NCBI RefSeq assembly: GCF_015354345.1
Contig: NZ_JADKYS010000005.1
Span: 62,001 to 126,000, forward strand
DNA from: Methylophilus sp. 14
GTDB taxonomy: Bacteria; Pseudomonadota; Gammaproteobacteria; Burkholderiales; Methylophilaceae
Direction: 5' to 3'
Length of the DNA stretch: 64,000 nt
Part shown: in pieces, positions 27,366 through 35,910 of the stretch
Numbering within the stretch: position 1 is the first letter of the stretch
Layout: every line of letters begins with the position of its first letter
Program-made: the position numbers and the translations under genes
The notes under the pieces: model-generated
The model's input: the letters and a program-made list of their open reading frames with translations, nothing else
What the model was told of the DNA's origin: nothing
Databases searched by the model: none

Positions 27366-28517
27366 CTATTTACTCACCGACAAATCAGAGTTCAATAAAA
27401 TCGCCCCGCCAACCACCACACGCTCGCCTGCTTTTAAGCCTTCTTTCACCGTGGCGTATTCGCGGCGCTGCAAGTCCAGCGTGACTTTGCGCTTTTTAAA
27501 ATGCAAGGGCAGCTCTTCAACAAACACATAGCTGTATAAACCTTCAGTAATCAGCGCACTGTTGGGCAAACGAATCACGCGGTGCTGGCTATTATCCAGT
27601 GGCGTGATACGGGCATACATTTCCGGCTTGAGTTTGCCTTTACTATCTACCGTGCAACGCACGGGGATACGACGTGTGGTTGGGTCTACCATGACACCTA
27701 TGGTTTTCACTTCACCATTAAACACTTCATCAGGATAAGCATCCACCTGCACACTGAGCTTCTGACCTTGTGAAATCCGGCTCAACTCTCGCTCAGGCAG
27801 GTCGATACTGGCCCATAAAGAGCCAGGATCCGTGACAATAAATAAAGGACCTGTCCCATCCGGCCGCACTTCACTGCCAGGATTGATTTTACGATCGACC
27901 ACCACGCCGGCAATCGGCGAGCGCACTGCATAATTATCATTGGCTGCTGTTGAAACACCCAGGTTTTTTAATCTCGCACCGGCCCGTTCCGACTCTGCAC
28001 GTGACGTGGCCCAATCTGCCTGCGCCACCTCAACCTCTTTTTTCGCCAGCACGCCGTGATCTACCAGCATACGGCTGCGCTCCAGCGCCTGTTGCTTCAA
28101 CTGCATGTCCGCTTGCGCCTTACGCACATCGGCTACCGCCCCCCCCACATCGGGTGAATCCATCACCAGCAAAGTCTGACCCGTTTTCACGACATCCCCA
28201 ACCTGGGCCTTAATGCTCAACGCCCGCCCGGCCACCGGGGAAAAAATGCGTGCCGTCCGATTTTCATCAAACACAATCTTGCCGTTCAACGGTTCAGTCA
28301 CGGGCACCGGAATCTCATTCACAGGCTCCACTTTCAGACTGTTCAACTGTGGCGACCCTGCGGTGAGCACGATTTCATTGGCGTCACGGGGATTCCCAGC
28401 ATTTTTGTCTGCGGCAGTTGCCTGACCAGCAATCATCAGGGCCAGTACTGCCAACGCAACGCTACGTTTGGCCGCGGCGGTCAATGTCGTGTCAGAATTG
28501 AGTTTGGGCATGGTCAT
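27366..28517 (-). CDS. czcB: CzcB-type periplasmic adaptor of the metal efflux pump
   Basis: This is a 383-residue membrane fusion protein. After a signal/anchor region it has a lipoyl half (GRALSIKAQVGDVVKTGQTLL), a short hairpin, the second half (VRSPIAGVVVDRKINPGSEV), a beta-barrel with TDPGSLWASIDLPERE, and a membrane-proximal domain. TDPGSLW is typical of the CzcB subfamily. It lacks a His/Met-rich metal-binding extension. The start may be 28517 or the ATG two codons later. Confidence 0.9.
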   Translation of the reverse strand: MTMPKLNSDTTLTAAAKRSVALAVLALMIAGQATAADKNAGNPRDANEIVLTAGSPQLNSLKVEPVNEIPVPVTEPLNGKIVFDENRTARIFSPVAGRALSIKAQVGDVVKTGQTLLVMDSPDVGGAVADVRKAQADMQLKQQALERSRMLVDHGVLAKKEVEVAQADWATSRAESERAGARLKNLGVSTAANDNYAVRSPIAGVVVDRKINPGSEVRPDGTGPLFIVTDPGSLWASIDLPERELSRISQGQKLSVQVDAYPDEVFNGEVKTIGVMVDPTTRRIPVRCTVDSKGKLKPEMYARITPLDNSQHRVIRLPNSALITEGLYSYVFVEELPLHFKKRKVTLDLQRREYATVKEGLKAGERVVVGGAILLNSDLSVSK

Positions 28518-28523
28518 AGGCAG

Positions 28524-29855
28524 TTAGTCTTGAGGGGTGAACGCCTGGCGGGTGGCTGCCAGCCAGGCAGAGAGGGATTTGGCATAGTCGGCTTTGACAC
28601 TGACAGACTCCAGTTGCAAGGCGCGTAAAATACGCCGCGCATCCAGCAGGTCCATCACACTCATGGCGCCATGCTGGTAAGCAAACTCGGCAGCATCCGC
28701 CGCCTGCTGTGCTTCACTGAGGATGCTCTGGTCAAAGCGACGATTTTTATCGACAGCGGCCTCTAAATCGGCTTTGGCCCGTCGCATCTCAGCCACGGCA
28801 GCGGCCCGGACCTGCTCTTTGGCTTCCATCGCGCTGGTATAACCGACCTCGGCGCGCGCCGCCTCACCATCATATTGATAATTGGTAAACAAGGGAATAC
28901 TCACCGAGGCACCCACCGTATCTGGCGCAGAGCCGGGCTCTTGCCCTGGAAAATGTTGGTAAGCCAGCGACCAGGTCAGGTCACGGGTTTTAAGGGATTC
29001 AGCCAGTTTTCTCGCCTGTTGCGCCTGCTCCATGCGCGCCTCTGCGGCTTGCACGTCTGAGCGTTGCGGCAACCAGCTGTTTTCTGTCGTGGCCAATTGG
29101 TCGGCCAGCAGGCTAGGCCAAGGGTCGGTCACATACAGTTTGGAAGCATCCTGGTCTTTACCCAGCAAATAGGCCAGCATGGCTTGCGCCTTTTGCAAGG
29201 TGGCTTGCGCCTGCCGTAAATCATTGCTGGCACGCAAGGCATCGACGCGGATACGTGCAACATCGGCAGAGGCCACATCCCCCGCCTTGAGACGCAACTG
29301 CGCGGCCTGCAAAGTCTTGTCATAAGAGCCAACGTTGGCCTGCTGTATTAACAGGGTTTCCTGTGCCAGCTTGAGGTCAAAATAGGCGGTGGCCATCGCC
29401 AGTGCCTGCTGGCGGTAAGTTTCTTTCAAGTCAAACCCTGAAGCCTTGACCGCACTCTCGGCGACCGCCGTGCGCAGCTCGCGCTTGTTGCCGCGCTCAT
29501 AAAGCTGGCTAACCTGCAAAGCGGAGTTATAGGTTTTGTCCCAGAGGCCATTGGCACCACTCTGGTTTTGATTGCCCTGGCCGCGATTGACATTGACGCT
29601 GGAGAGCCCCAGCGATAAGACAGGGTTAGGACGCTGGCCCGCAATGAGAGTATCCGCCTCAGCCTCTTCCACGGCGCGCTTGGCGGCCAGCAATTCACGG
29701 TTGCCTCCAGCAAATAGCTGCTCTGCCTGCTGTAAAGACAATTGATTTAATGCAACGGGATCAGCAATACCACCCGGCGCGGCATCGGCAGCCAGTAAAC
29801 ACTGCACGCTCGTCATAAGCATCACGCATGCCCAGCCTAGCTGACGCCTCAACAT
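28524..29855 (-). CDS. czcC: CzcC-type outer membrane channel
   Basis: This 443-residue TolC-family protein has a signal peptide (MLRRQLGWACVMLMTSVQCLLA). It is the first gene of the three-gene metal efflux operon. The repeat structure (LAMATAYFDLKLAQETLLIQ and YQHGAMSVMDLLDARRIL) matches CzcC. It would form the outer membrane duct for CzcBA. No regulator (CzcRS, MerR or ArsR type) is adjacent; the divergent neighbour is nudB. Confidence 0.9.
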   Translation of the reverse strand: MLRRQLGWACVMLMTSVQCLLAADAAPGGIADPVALNQLSLQQAEQLFAGGNRELLAAKRAVEEAEADTLIAGQRPNPVLSLGLSSVNVNRGQGNQNQSGANGLWDKTYNSALQVSQLYERGNKRELRTAVAESAVKASGFDLKETYRQQALAMATAYFDLKLAQETLLIQQANVGSYDKTLQAAQLRLKAGDVASADVARIRVDALRASNDLRQAQATLQKAQAMLAYLLGKDQDASKLYVTDPWPSLLADQLATTENSWLPQRSDVQAAEARMEQAQQARKLAESLKTRDLTWSLAYQHFPGQEPGSAPDTVGASVSIPLFTNYQYDGEAARAEVGYTSAMEAKEQVRAAAVAEMRRAKADLEAAVDKNRRFDQSILSEAQQAADAAEFAYQHGAMSVMDLLDARRILRALQLESVSVKADYAKSLSAWLAATRQAFTPQD

Positions 29856-29994
29856 TGAATCATTCCCTATGTTCTCTATTATGTTGTTTTTTGATGATAA
29901 TACTGACTACGGCTTACGACAATCTTTCAGCGCATCAAAGATTGAATCGCCTGCCGTCATGGACAAGAAGCTAGCATTTATAGACAATATTTGT

Positions 29995-30450
29995 ATGACA
30001 CACCCCTACAAGATTCCCGTTTCAGCCCTGATTTTGATTCACACCCCGGATTTGCAAGTACTGCTGCTCGAGCGCGCGGACAAAGCAGGCTTCTGGCAAT
30101 CAGTCACCGGCAGCATAGAAGAAGGTGAAACACCCTATGACGCAGCGATTCGCGAAGTGAAAGAAGAGACCGGCCTCAATGCGCTGGCTTACGACTTTCA
30201 GGATTGGCAAACCAGTAATCTCTATGAGATTTACCCGCACTGGCGTTACCGCTACGCCCCCGGGGTGACAGAAAACACCGAGCACCTGTTTGGGCTCTGC
30301 TTGCCAGCCACCCTGCCCGTCACGCTAGCGCCAGACGAGCATACCCGCTACGAATGGGTAGACTGGCGGGAGGCGGCTAAAAAAGTATTCAGCTGGACCA
30401 ATGTCGACGCCTTGAAAAAACTAGGGGAGCACCACCATCTTAGTTTATGA
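29995..30450 (+). CDS. nudB: Dihydroneopterin triphosphate diphosphatase (Nudix)
   Basis: This 151-residue Nudix hydrolase has a complete Nudix box, G-SIEEG-E-TPYDAAI-REVKEETGL. The surrounding sequence (MTHPYKIPVSALILIHT, VTENTEHLFGLCLP) matches NudB, which removes pyrophosphate from dihydroneopterin triphosphate in folate synthesis. The ORF is open upstream to 29869, but I chose the ATG at 29995 because it gives the normal family length. The ribosome binding site is weak. Confidence 0.85.
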   Translation: MTHPYKIPVSALILIHTPDLQVLLLERADKAGFWQSVTGSIEEGETPYDAAIREVKEETGLNALAYDFQDWQTSNLYEIYPHWRYRYAPGVTENTEHLFGLCLPATLPVTLAPDEHTRYEWVDWREAAKKVFSWTNVDALKKLGEHHHLSL

Positions 30451-30451
30451 G

Positions 30452-30486
30452 CAACCGCTTTAATTGGGATAAATCCTAATCGGTTG
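30452..30486. promoter_or_regulatory. Dyad between nudB and nadA
   Basis: The outer arms CAACCG/CGGTTG enclose a second inverted repeat, ATTGGGAT/ATCCTAAT, with one mismatch. The element lies about 50 bp upstream of the nadA start and has no following T-run. It may be an operator or leader hairpin for nadA, or a weak nudB terminator. Confidence 0.4.
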
Positions 30487-30535
30487 TAAAATATGATTTT
30501 TGTGAAAGCCGGGCTTGGCCCGATGTCTGGAAAGC

Positions 30536-31633
30536 ATGCAAACTGCCACCATCCAATTTGAGAAATTTCAAGCCGCGCAAGACGACGACTGTCAGGCGCG
30601 TATTCTGGCTGCCCGCAAGAAACTGGGCAAACGCCTGGTCATTTTAGGTCACCATTACCAGCATGAAAGCGTCTACCGCCATGCAGATTACTCCGGCGAC
30701 TCACTCAAGCTGTCCAAATATTGCGACAGCCTGGATGCCGAATACATCGTCTTCCTCGGCGTGCATTTTATGGCCGAAGTAGCTGACATCCTGAGCCGCC
30801 CCGAACAAATCGTCGTATTGCCAGACCTGGCGGCTGGTTGCTCGATGGCAGACATGGCCAACCTGGCCAAGGTAGAGCGCAGCTACCGTGAGTTGAACAA
30901 AGTGCTCAACTTTGATGAAACCATCACACCGGTCACCTACATTAACTCGGCAGCCGATTTAAAAGCCTTCTGCGGCGAACATGGTGGCATCGTGTGCACC
31001 AGTACCAACGCACCTAAAATCCTCGAATGGGGTTTTAGCCAGCGCGAAAAAATCCTGTTCTTCCCTGACCAGCACCTGGGGCGCTGGAGCGGCCACAAAA
31101 TGGGCATCCCACTCGAGCAAATGCCCGTATGGGACCCAGACCTGCCCATGGGCGGTCTCACCGAGCAACAAATCAGGGATGCCAAAATCCTGTTATGGAA
31201 AGGCCACTGCTCGGTACACCAAATGTTCCGCAAACAGAATATCGACCAGTTCCGCGCCCAACATCCGGACGGCAAAGTGATTTCGCATCCTGAAACGGCA
31301 TTCGAAGTCTGCATCAACTCAGACTACGTCGGCTCAACCGAATATATCCTGCGCACTGTCAGCGAAGCCGAGCCTGGTACCAAGTGGCTGGTGGGCACCG
31401 AACTCAATCTGGTCACCCGCCTGGCTGAAGAAATGAAACCACAAAACAAACTGGTGCAATTTATGAGCCATGTGGTGTGCGAATGCTCAACCATGGCGCG
31501 TATCGACCCGCAACACCTGGCCTGGTGCCTGGAAAACCTGGCCGAAGGCAATGTGGTCAACCAGATCAAAGTGCCAGAACACGAAGCTAAACTGGCCAAA
31601 CTGACCCTGGACAGAATGCTGGCAGTCTCTTAA
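30536..31633 (+). CDS. nadA: Quinolinate synthase
   Basis: This 365-residue iron-sulfur enzyme condenses iminoaspartate with dihydroxyacetone phosphate to quinolinate in de novo NAD synthesis. Candidate cluster cysteines are seen in AGCSMADM, GIVCTSTNA and CECSTM, and LGHHYQ and PDQHLGRW are family motifs. I chose the ATG at 30536 (TGGAAA upstream) over an in-frame TTG at 30515. The stop overlaps the next ATG (TAATG). nadB and nadC are not in the window. Confidence 0.96.
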   Translation: MQTATIQFEKFQAAQDDDCQARILAARKKLGKRLVILGHHYQHESVYRHADYSGDSLKLSKYCDSLDAEYIVFLGVHFMAEVADILSRPEQIVVLPDLAAGCSMADMANLAKVERSYRELNKVLNFDETITPVTYINSAADLKAFCGEHGGIVCTSTNAPKILEWGFSQREKILFFPDQHLGRWSGHKMGIPLEQMPVWDPDLPMGGLTEQQIRDAKILLWKGHCSVHQMFRKQNIDQFRAQHPDGKVISHPETAFEVCINSDYVGSTEYILRTVSEAEPGTKWLVGTELNLVTRLAEEMKPQNKLVQFMSHVVCECSTMARIDPQHLAWCLENLAEGNVVNQIKVPEHEAKLAKLTLDRMLAVS

Positions 31634-32061
31634 TGAGTGACTGCGCACTCTGCCTCCCAACGCCACACGACCTGCTGTGGCAGGACGACTTCTGCCGCGT
31701 GGTATTACTGCACGACGCCGATTATCCTGCCTATTGCCGCGTTGAATTACTGGCGCACGTCAAAGAAATGACCGACCTGCCCCCCGCTGATCGTGCCCGC
31801 ACGATGAAAGTGGTGTTTGCAGTAGAAAGCGCCATGCGTGAAGTGATTCAACCGGACAAAATCAACCTGGCAAGCCTGGGTAATAAAACACCGCATATGC
31901 ATTGGCATGTACTACCCAGATTCGAGAGTGACAAGCACTTTCCGAATAGTCACTGGGGAGAGCCTGTGCGGGATTCCGAGGGGCAGCCACTGAGTGCTGC
32001 AGTCAGGGATCAGTTGCAAAAGATAGTGATTGAGCGTGTGGAATGTGCGCTGAAGTCCTGA
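31633..32061 (+). CDS. HIT-family hydrolase
   Basis: This 142-residue protein has the histidine-triad motif HMHWHVLPR, the nucleotide-binding active site of HIT hydrolases, and the preceding INLASLGNKTPHMH context typical of bacterial HIT proteins. Members hydrolyse nucleotide phosphoramidates or dinucleoside polyphosphates; the substrate here is unknown. Its ATG overlaps the nadA stop by one base, so translation is probably coupled. Confidence 0.9.
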   Translation: MSDCALCLPTPHDLLWQDDFCRVVLLHDADYPAYCRVELLAHVKEMTDLPPADRARTMKVVFAVESAMREVIQPDKINLASLGNKTPHMHWHVLPRFESDKHFPNSHWGEPVRDSEGQPLSAAVRDQLQKIVIERVECALKS

Positions 32062-32098
32062 TCTACTTAATCTCAAATTCTGTTGTTAATTCGATAAC

Positions 32099-32280
32099 CT
32101 TCTTTCGCCTCTAGGCGAGTCACTTTCTGATGCTTGCCCCTCAGAAAGTAACCAAAGAAGAGGGCACCCAGCCATCACGGCCTGCGGCTTCCTTGCGTTG
32201 CTCAACAAAATAAGCGGTCACGAAACTCAACCTAGCGGGCTGCAAAGCCCGCAGCCCACCGCGGGATTCGGACAGTCGCT
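32099..32280. repeat. Left arm of a large structured palindromic repeat
   Basis: This arm contains three hairpins: CGCC/GGCG, ACTTTCTGA/TCAGAAAGT with a loop holding GCTTGC, and GCGGGCT/AGCCCGC. Blocks CGAAACTCAACCT (32221) and GCGGGATTCGGACAG (32261) recur exactly, inverted, in the right arm. The arm is noncoding. Confidence 0.85.
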
Positions 32281-32479
32281 CCCTCTACTCTTATTTTGTC
32301 TCCGCTACTCAGCGTGATGGGATGGGATTATTCTCGCCAAACTGACACTGCCTAAATTGGGAAGTTTTAAAAGCCAGATTCACTTCTTAAAATCACAAAC
32401 CGCTGCGCTCAGTAGGTGTTCGGGGTCCCCATCTGACGCGCCGAGCAACACAGGATTGGCGGGGGATTTCGGTCATCGG
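32281..32479. other. Central spacer of the palindromic element
   Basis: This 199-bp stretch between the two repeat arms has no ORF with a ribosome binding site and no transposase remnant that I can recognise. Confidence 0.55.
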
Positions 32480-32650
32480 CTGTCCGAATCCCGCAGCAGC
32501 TCACGCTTTGTGTGAGCTGCCAGGTTGAGTTTCGATGGCCGCCCGGCAAGCCGAGTAGCACAGGATACAAGCGGAAGCTGGGGTGCATTTCTTTTGGTTA
32601 CTTGTTCTTTGTGCAAGCAAAGAAAAGTAACTCGCTGAAAAAGCGAAAAG
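32480..32650. repeat. Right (inverted) arm of the structured palindromic repeat
   Basis: Read on the minus strand, this is a diverged copy of the left arm. The same order of three hairpins is kept with different stem sequences (CGCT/AGCG, TTCTTTG/CAAAGAA around GCTTGC, GCAGCTCAC/GTGAGCTGC). The shared blocks lie at 32480-32494 and 32522-32534. Short ORFs crossing it were not called. Confidence 0.85.
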
Positions 32651-32749
32651 CAACCCAACAAACAACCACAAAACCCGCGTGGGCATACATACCCACCCTA
32701 CAACGAATAATCTAAAGAACAACCTTTACGACTATCTCACCTTGCCTGG

Positions 32750-32769
32750 ATTCCGGCCTACGCCGGAAT
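32750..32769. repeat. dRS3-like short palindromic repeat
   Basis: ATTCCGGCCTACGCCGGAAT is a near-perfect palindrome within TGGATTCCGGC...GCCGGAATGACG, a form widespread in proteobacterial intergenic regions and similar to the neisserial dRS3 repeat (ATTCC-core-GGAAT). Confidence 0.7.
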
Positions 32770-32776
32770 GACGCAT

Positions 32777-32812
32777 ACAAAAAAGGCGCACCTCTCAGCA
32801 CGCCTTGTTTTA
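32777..32812 (-). terminator. Terminator of the multidrug RND operon
   Basis: The stem AAGGCG/CGCCTT with a loop of about 14 nt is followed by six T on the minus strand, just after the RND permease stop. Confidence 0.7.
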
Positions 32813-32836
32813 CCTTAATGATGACGCCTACAAACA

Positions 32837-35800
32837 TTAAACATGCTTGCGTGCCAATCGCGCCAGCCTTCTCAACCACCCCAGCAAATCATCCACATAG
32901 GTATACAACACCGGAATCACCACCAGGCTTAGCAAAGTCGAGGTTATCAAGCCACCAATCACCGTAATCGCCATCGGTGAACGGAAACTGGGGTCGGCAC
33001 TCCAGCCCAAGGCAATCGGCATCATGCCGGCCGCCATGGCAATGGTGGTCATGATAATCGGCCGGGCGCGCTTATGGCAGCCGTCGATAATGGCGTCAAA
33101 TCGGCTCAATTGACGCTCTTTACGCGCCATGATGGTGTATTCCACCAGCAAAATGGAGTTTTTGGTCACCACGCCCATCAGCATCAACAGGCCAATCACA
33201 CTTGGCATGGAGAAGCTGTTATGCGTCACCAACAAGGCGAAGAAAGCGCCACCTAATGACAGCGGCAACGCACCCAGAATCGTCACTGGCTGCAAGAAGT
33301 CGCCAAACAGTAATACCAGCACGACATAGATGCACATGACGCCGATAATCATGGCGCCGCCAAAGCTGCTGAACAATTCATTCATACGTTTGGCGTCACC
33401 AGCCTCAAGCTGCTTCACGCTAGGCGGCAGGTTTTGCATGGCAGGCAGTTGCTGCACTTCGCGCATAACCTCGCCGATCTGGCGCTTGTTGAGCTCAATA
33501 TCAAAGGTGACATTGCGCATGCGGTCCATACGGTCGATTTGCTGCGGACCGCTGCCCATGCGCACAGTGGCGACGGTTTCCAGGCTGACGCTACCGTTGC
33601 GTGAAGGCACACGCAATTGTGCAATTTCCTGCAAACTGGTACGTACACTAGGCCCCAGACGCACACGAATCGGTACCTGGCGCTGCGGCAAGTTCAATTT
33701 AGGCATGGTGTTGGTAAAGTCGCCCGAGGTCGCCACACGAATCACTTGCGCAATGGACTCCACCGTCACACCCAGTTCGGCAGCTTTGTCGACATCTGGG
33801 ATAATCTGTACCTCTGGCCGTTGTAAGCTGGCGCTGGAAGTAATATTTCCGACGCCCTTCAAGGTGCGCAATTGCTGTTGCAATTGCTGGCTGGCACTGG
33901 TTAAAGCATTGGCATCATCGCTGGCCAGGGTAATTTGCAGCTTCTCGCCGGATTCGCCGATACCGACAGTCACGCGCGCGCCGGGCAGGTTTTTCAAGCG
34001 TTCGCGCAAGTCCGCTTCAATCTCGGATTGCTTTTGTTTGCGCTCGCTACGGTCAGTGAGGCTGATCACCAAACTGCCTTTACGTACATCAGTCGTATTT
34101 TGTGACGCATTTGGCCCGCCGCCGCCCGTGCTGGCAGAGCCTGCTGCGCTAAATACCGCTTTCACTTCAGGATGTTGCTTGACGATCTGTTCGGCCATCT
34201 GCACCACATGCCGCGTTTGCGCCAACGGCGTGCCTGGCTGCAACTCAATATTGACCTTGGTCTGACTGCTGTCAGAAGAGGGCACAAAGCCTTTAGGCAA
34301 CAGCGGCATCAGGCTCAACGAGCCAATAATAAACAAGATGAATCCTGCCACCACGGTTTTGCGGTGTTGCAAGCACCAGCCTACCCAGCGCAAATAGACA
34401 CGCATGGAAGAGGAGTCCTCTTCCTCTTTAGCCGCATGCGGTTTGAGCAGGTAGGCGGACATCATGGGCGTTAACAAGCGCGCCACCACTAATGACCCCA
34501 GAATAGCGATAGCCGCGGTGATGCCAAACTGTTTAAAAAACTTACCCGGAATGCCGCCCATAAAGGCCGTTGGCAGAAAAATCGCCACAAGGGTAAATGT
34601 CGTCGCAATCACGGCAAACCCGATTTCATCAGCGGCTTCCATCGCCGCCTGATAAGGTGTTTTGCCCATGCGCAAATGGCGCACAATATTCTCAATCTCC
34701 ACAATGGCGTCATCGACCAGAATACCCACCACCAAGGCCATGGCCAGCAAGGTCAGCACATTGAGTGAAAAACCAAAGTACTGCATAAAGGCAAAGGTAG
34801 GAATCATGGACAATGGCAAGGCCACAGCCGCAATAATGGTGGCACGCCAGTCGCGCAGGAACCACCACACCACCAAAATCGCCAGCAGCGCGCCTTCATA
34901 CAGCAGGTGCATGGAGCCTTCGTAGTTATCTTCTACCGGCTTGACCATGTTAAACGCTTCGACAATATTGACCTGCGGGTGTAATTGTTCAAACTTTTGC
35001 AACGCCTCACGCACATCTTTAGCCACGGTGACTTCGCTGGTGCCTTTGCTGCGCGTGATTTCAAAACGGATCACCGGCTTGCCATCATAACTGGCATAGG
35101 TGGTGCGCTCGGCATAGGTATCCAGCACCTCGGCCACTTGTGACAACTTGATATGACGGCCATCGCCGAGCGGAATATCAAGATTGCGCACTTCGTCTGC
35201 ACTGTGCAAGGCCCCCAAGGTGCGCACAGACTGGATATTGTCGCCAATATCGCCACGGCCACCAGAGGCATCTTGCTGCACGCGCTTGAGCTGTGCCGAC
35301 ACATCACTGACATCCACATCCAGTCCGGCCATCAAGGTCGGATCCAGGTTGACCTGCACTTCGCGGTCTACCCCGCCAGTACGTGTGATTTTGCCGACCC
35401 CATTGACGGCCAGCATGGCCTTGCTGACTTCGTTATCGACAAACCAGGACAGTTCGCCCTCGTCCATATTATCGGCCGAGGCGACAAAGGTGAGAATGGC
35501 GTTGCCAGAGGTTGTGACTTTGGACACGGTGGGCGTCGTCACGGCGGCAGGCAACTCGGAACGTGCACTATCCACTGCATTGCGTACCAGGTTGAGTGCT
35601 TCTTCACTTTTGGTATCAATGGTGAACTGCACGGCAATGCTGACACTACCATCAGTGATGGTGGTGGTCATATGCTCAATGCCGCCGATGGTCGCAATTT
35701 TGTCTTCAATCTTGCGCGCCACTTCGGTCTCCAGCTGCGGCGGCGCCGCACCTTCCAACGCCGCGCTCACGGTGATGACCGGCAATTCAATATCAGGAAA

Positions 35801-35908
35801 GTTTTGTTTGCCTAACTGATTGAGCGATTTCAGGCCGAGAAAGCTCAGCACCACAAACAGCAAAATCGCCGGAACCGGGTTACGGATAGACCAGGCCGAA
35901 AAATTCAT
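32837..35908 (-). CDS. RND multidrug efflux permease (HAE-1-like)
   Basis: This 1023-residue inner membrane pump has twelve predicted helices. The start (MNFSAWSIRNPVPAILLFVVLSFLG) and helix 4 (VVGILVDDAIVEIENI, with the paired Asp of the proton relay) place it in the hydrophobe/amphiphile RND branch rather than the metal branch. It should extrude organic compounds with the adaptor and outer membrane factor encoded upstream. It starts just after the adaptor stop. Substrates are unknown. Confidence 0.93.
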   Translation of the reverse strand: MNFSAWSIRNPVPAILLFVVLSFLGLKSLNQLGKQNFPDIELPVITVSAALEGAAPPQLETEVARKIEDKIATIGGIEHMTTTITDGSVSIAVQFTIDTKSEEALNLVRNAVDSARSELPAAVTTPTVSKVTTSGNAILTFVASADNMDEGELSWFVDNEVSKAMLAVNGVGKITRTGGVDREVQVNLDPTLMAGLDVDVSDVSAQLKRVQQDASGGRGDIGDNIQSVRTLGALHSADEVRNLDIPLGDGRHIKLSQVAEVLDTYAERTTYASYDGKPVIRFEITRSKGTSEVTVAKDVREALQKFEQLHPQVNIVEAFNMVKPVEDNYEGSMHLLYEGALLAILVVWWFLRDWRATIIAAVALPLSMIPTFAFMQYFGFSLNVLTLLAMALVVGILVDDAIVEIENIVRHLRMGKTPYQAAMEAADEIGFAVIATTFTLVAIFLPTAFMGGIPGKFFKQFGITAAIAILGSLVVARLLTPMMSAYLLKPHAAKEEEDSSSMRVYLRWVGWCLQHRKTVVAGFILFIIGSLSLMPLLPKGFVPSSDSSQTKVNIELQPGTPLAQTRHVVQMAEQIVKQHPEVKAVFSAAGSASTGGGGPNASQNTTDVRKGSLVISLTDRSERKQKQSEIEADLRERLKNLPGARVTVGIGESGEKLQITLASDDANALTSASQQLQQQLRTLKGVGNITSSASLQRPEVQIIPDVDKAAELGVTVESIAQVIRVATSGDFTNTMPKLNLPQRQVPIRVRLGPSVRTSLQEIAQLRVPSRNGSVSLETVATVRMGSGPQQIDRMDRMRNVTFDIELNKRQIGEVMREVQQLPAMQNLPPSVKQLEAGDAKRMNELFSSFGGAMIIGVMCIYVVLVLLFGDFLQPVTILGALPLSLGGAFFALLVTHNSFSMPSVIGLLMLMGVVTKNSILLVEYTIMARKERQLSRFDAIIDGCHKRARPIIMTTIAMAAGMMPIALGWSADPSFRSPMAITVIGGLITSTLLSLVVIPVLYTYVDDLLGWLRRLARLARKHV

Positions 35909-35910
35909 AC

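Noticed and set aside
32473-32722. Short ORFs within the palindromic repeat
   Set aside because: They overlap in several frames and follow the repeat arms. Such repeats commonly give spurious ORFs.
33330-34265. 311-codon plus-strand ORF inside the RND permease gene, with 35153-35819 similar
   Set aside because: It is antisense to a well-conserved RND gene. Its translation is low in complexity and matches no family; it is a codon-bias shadow.
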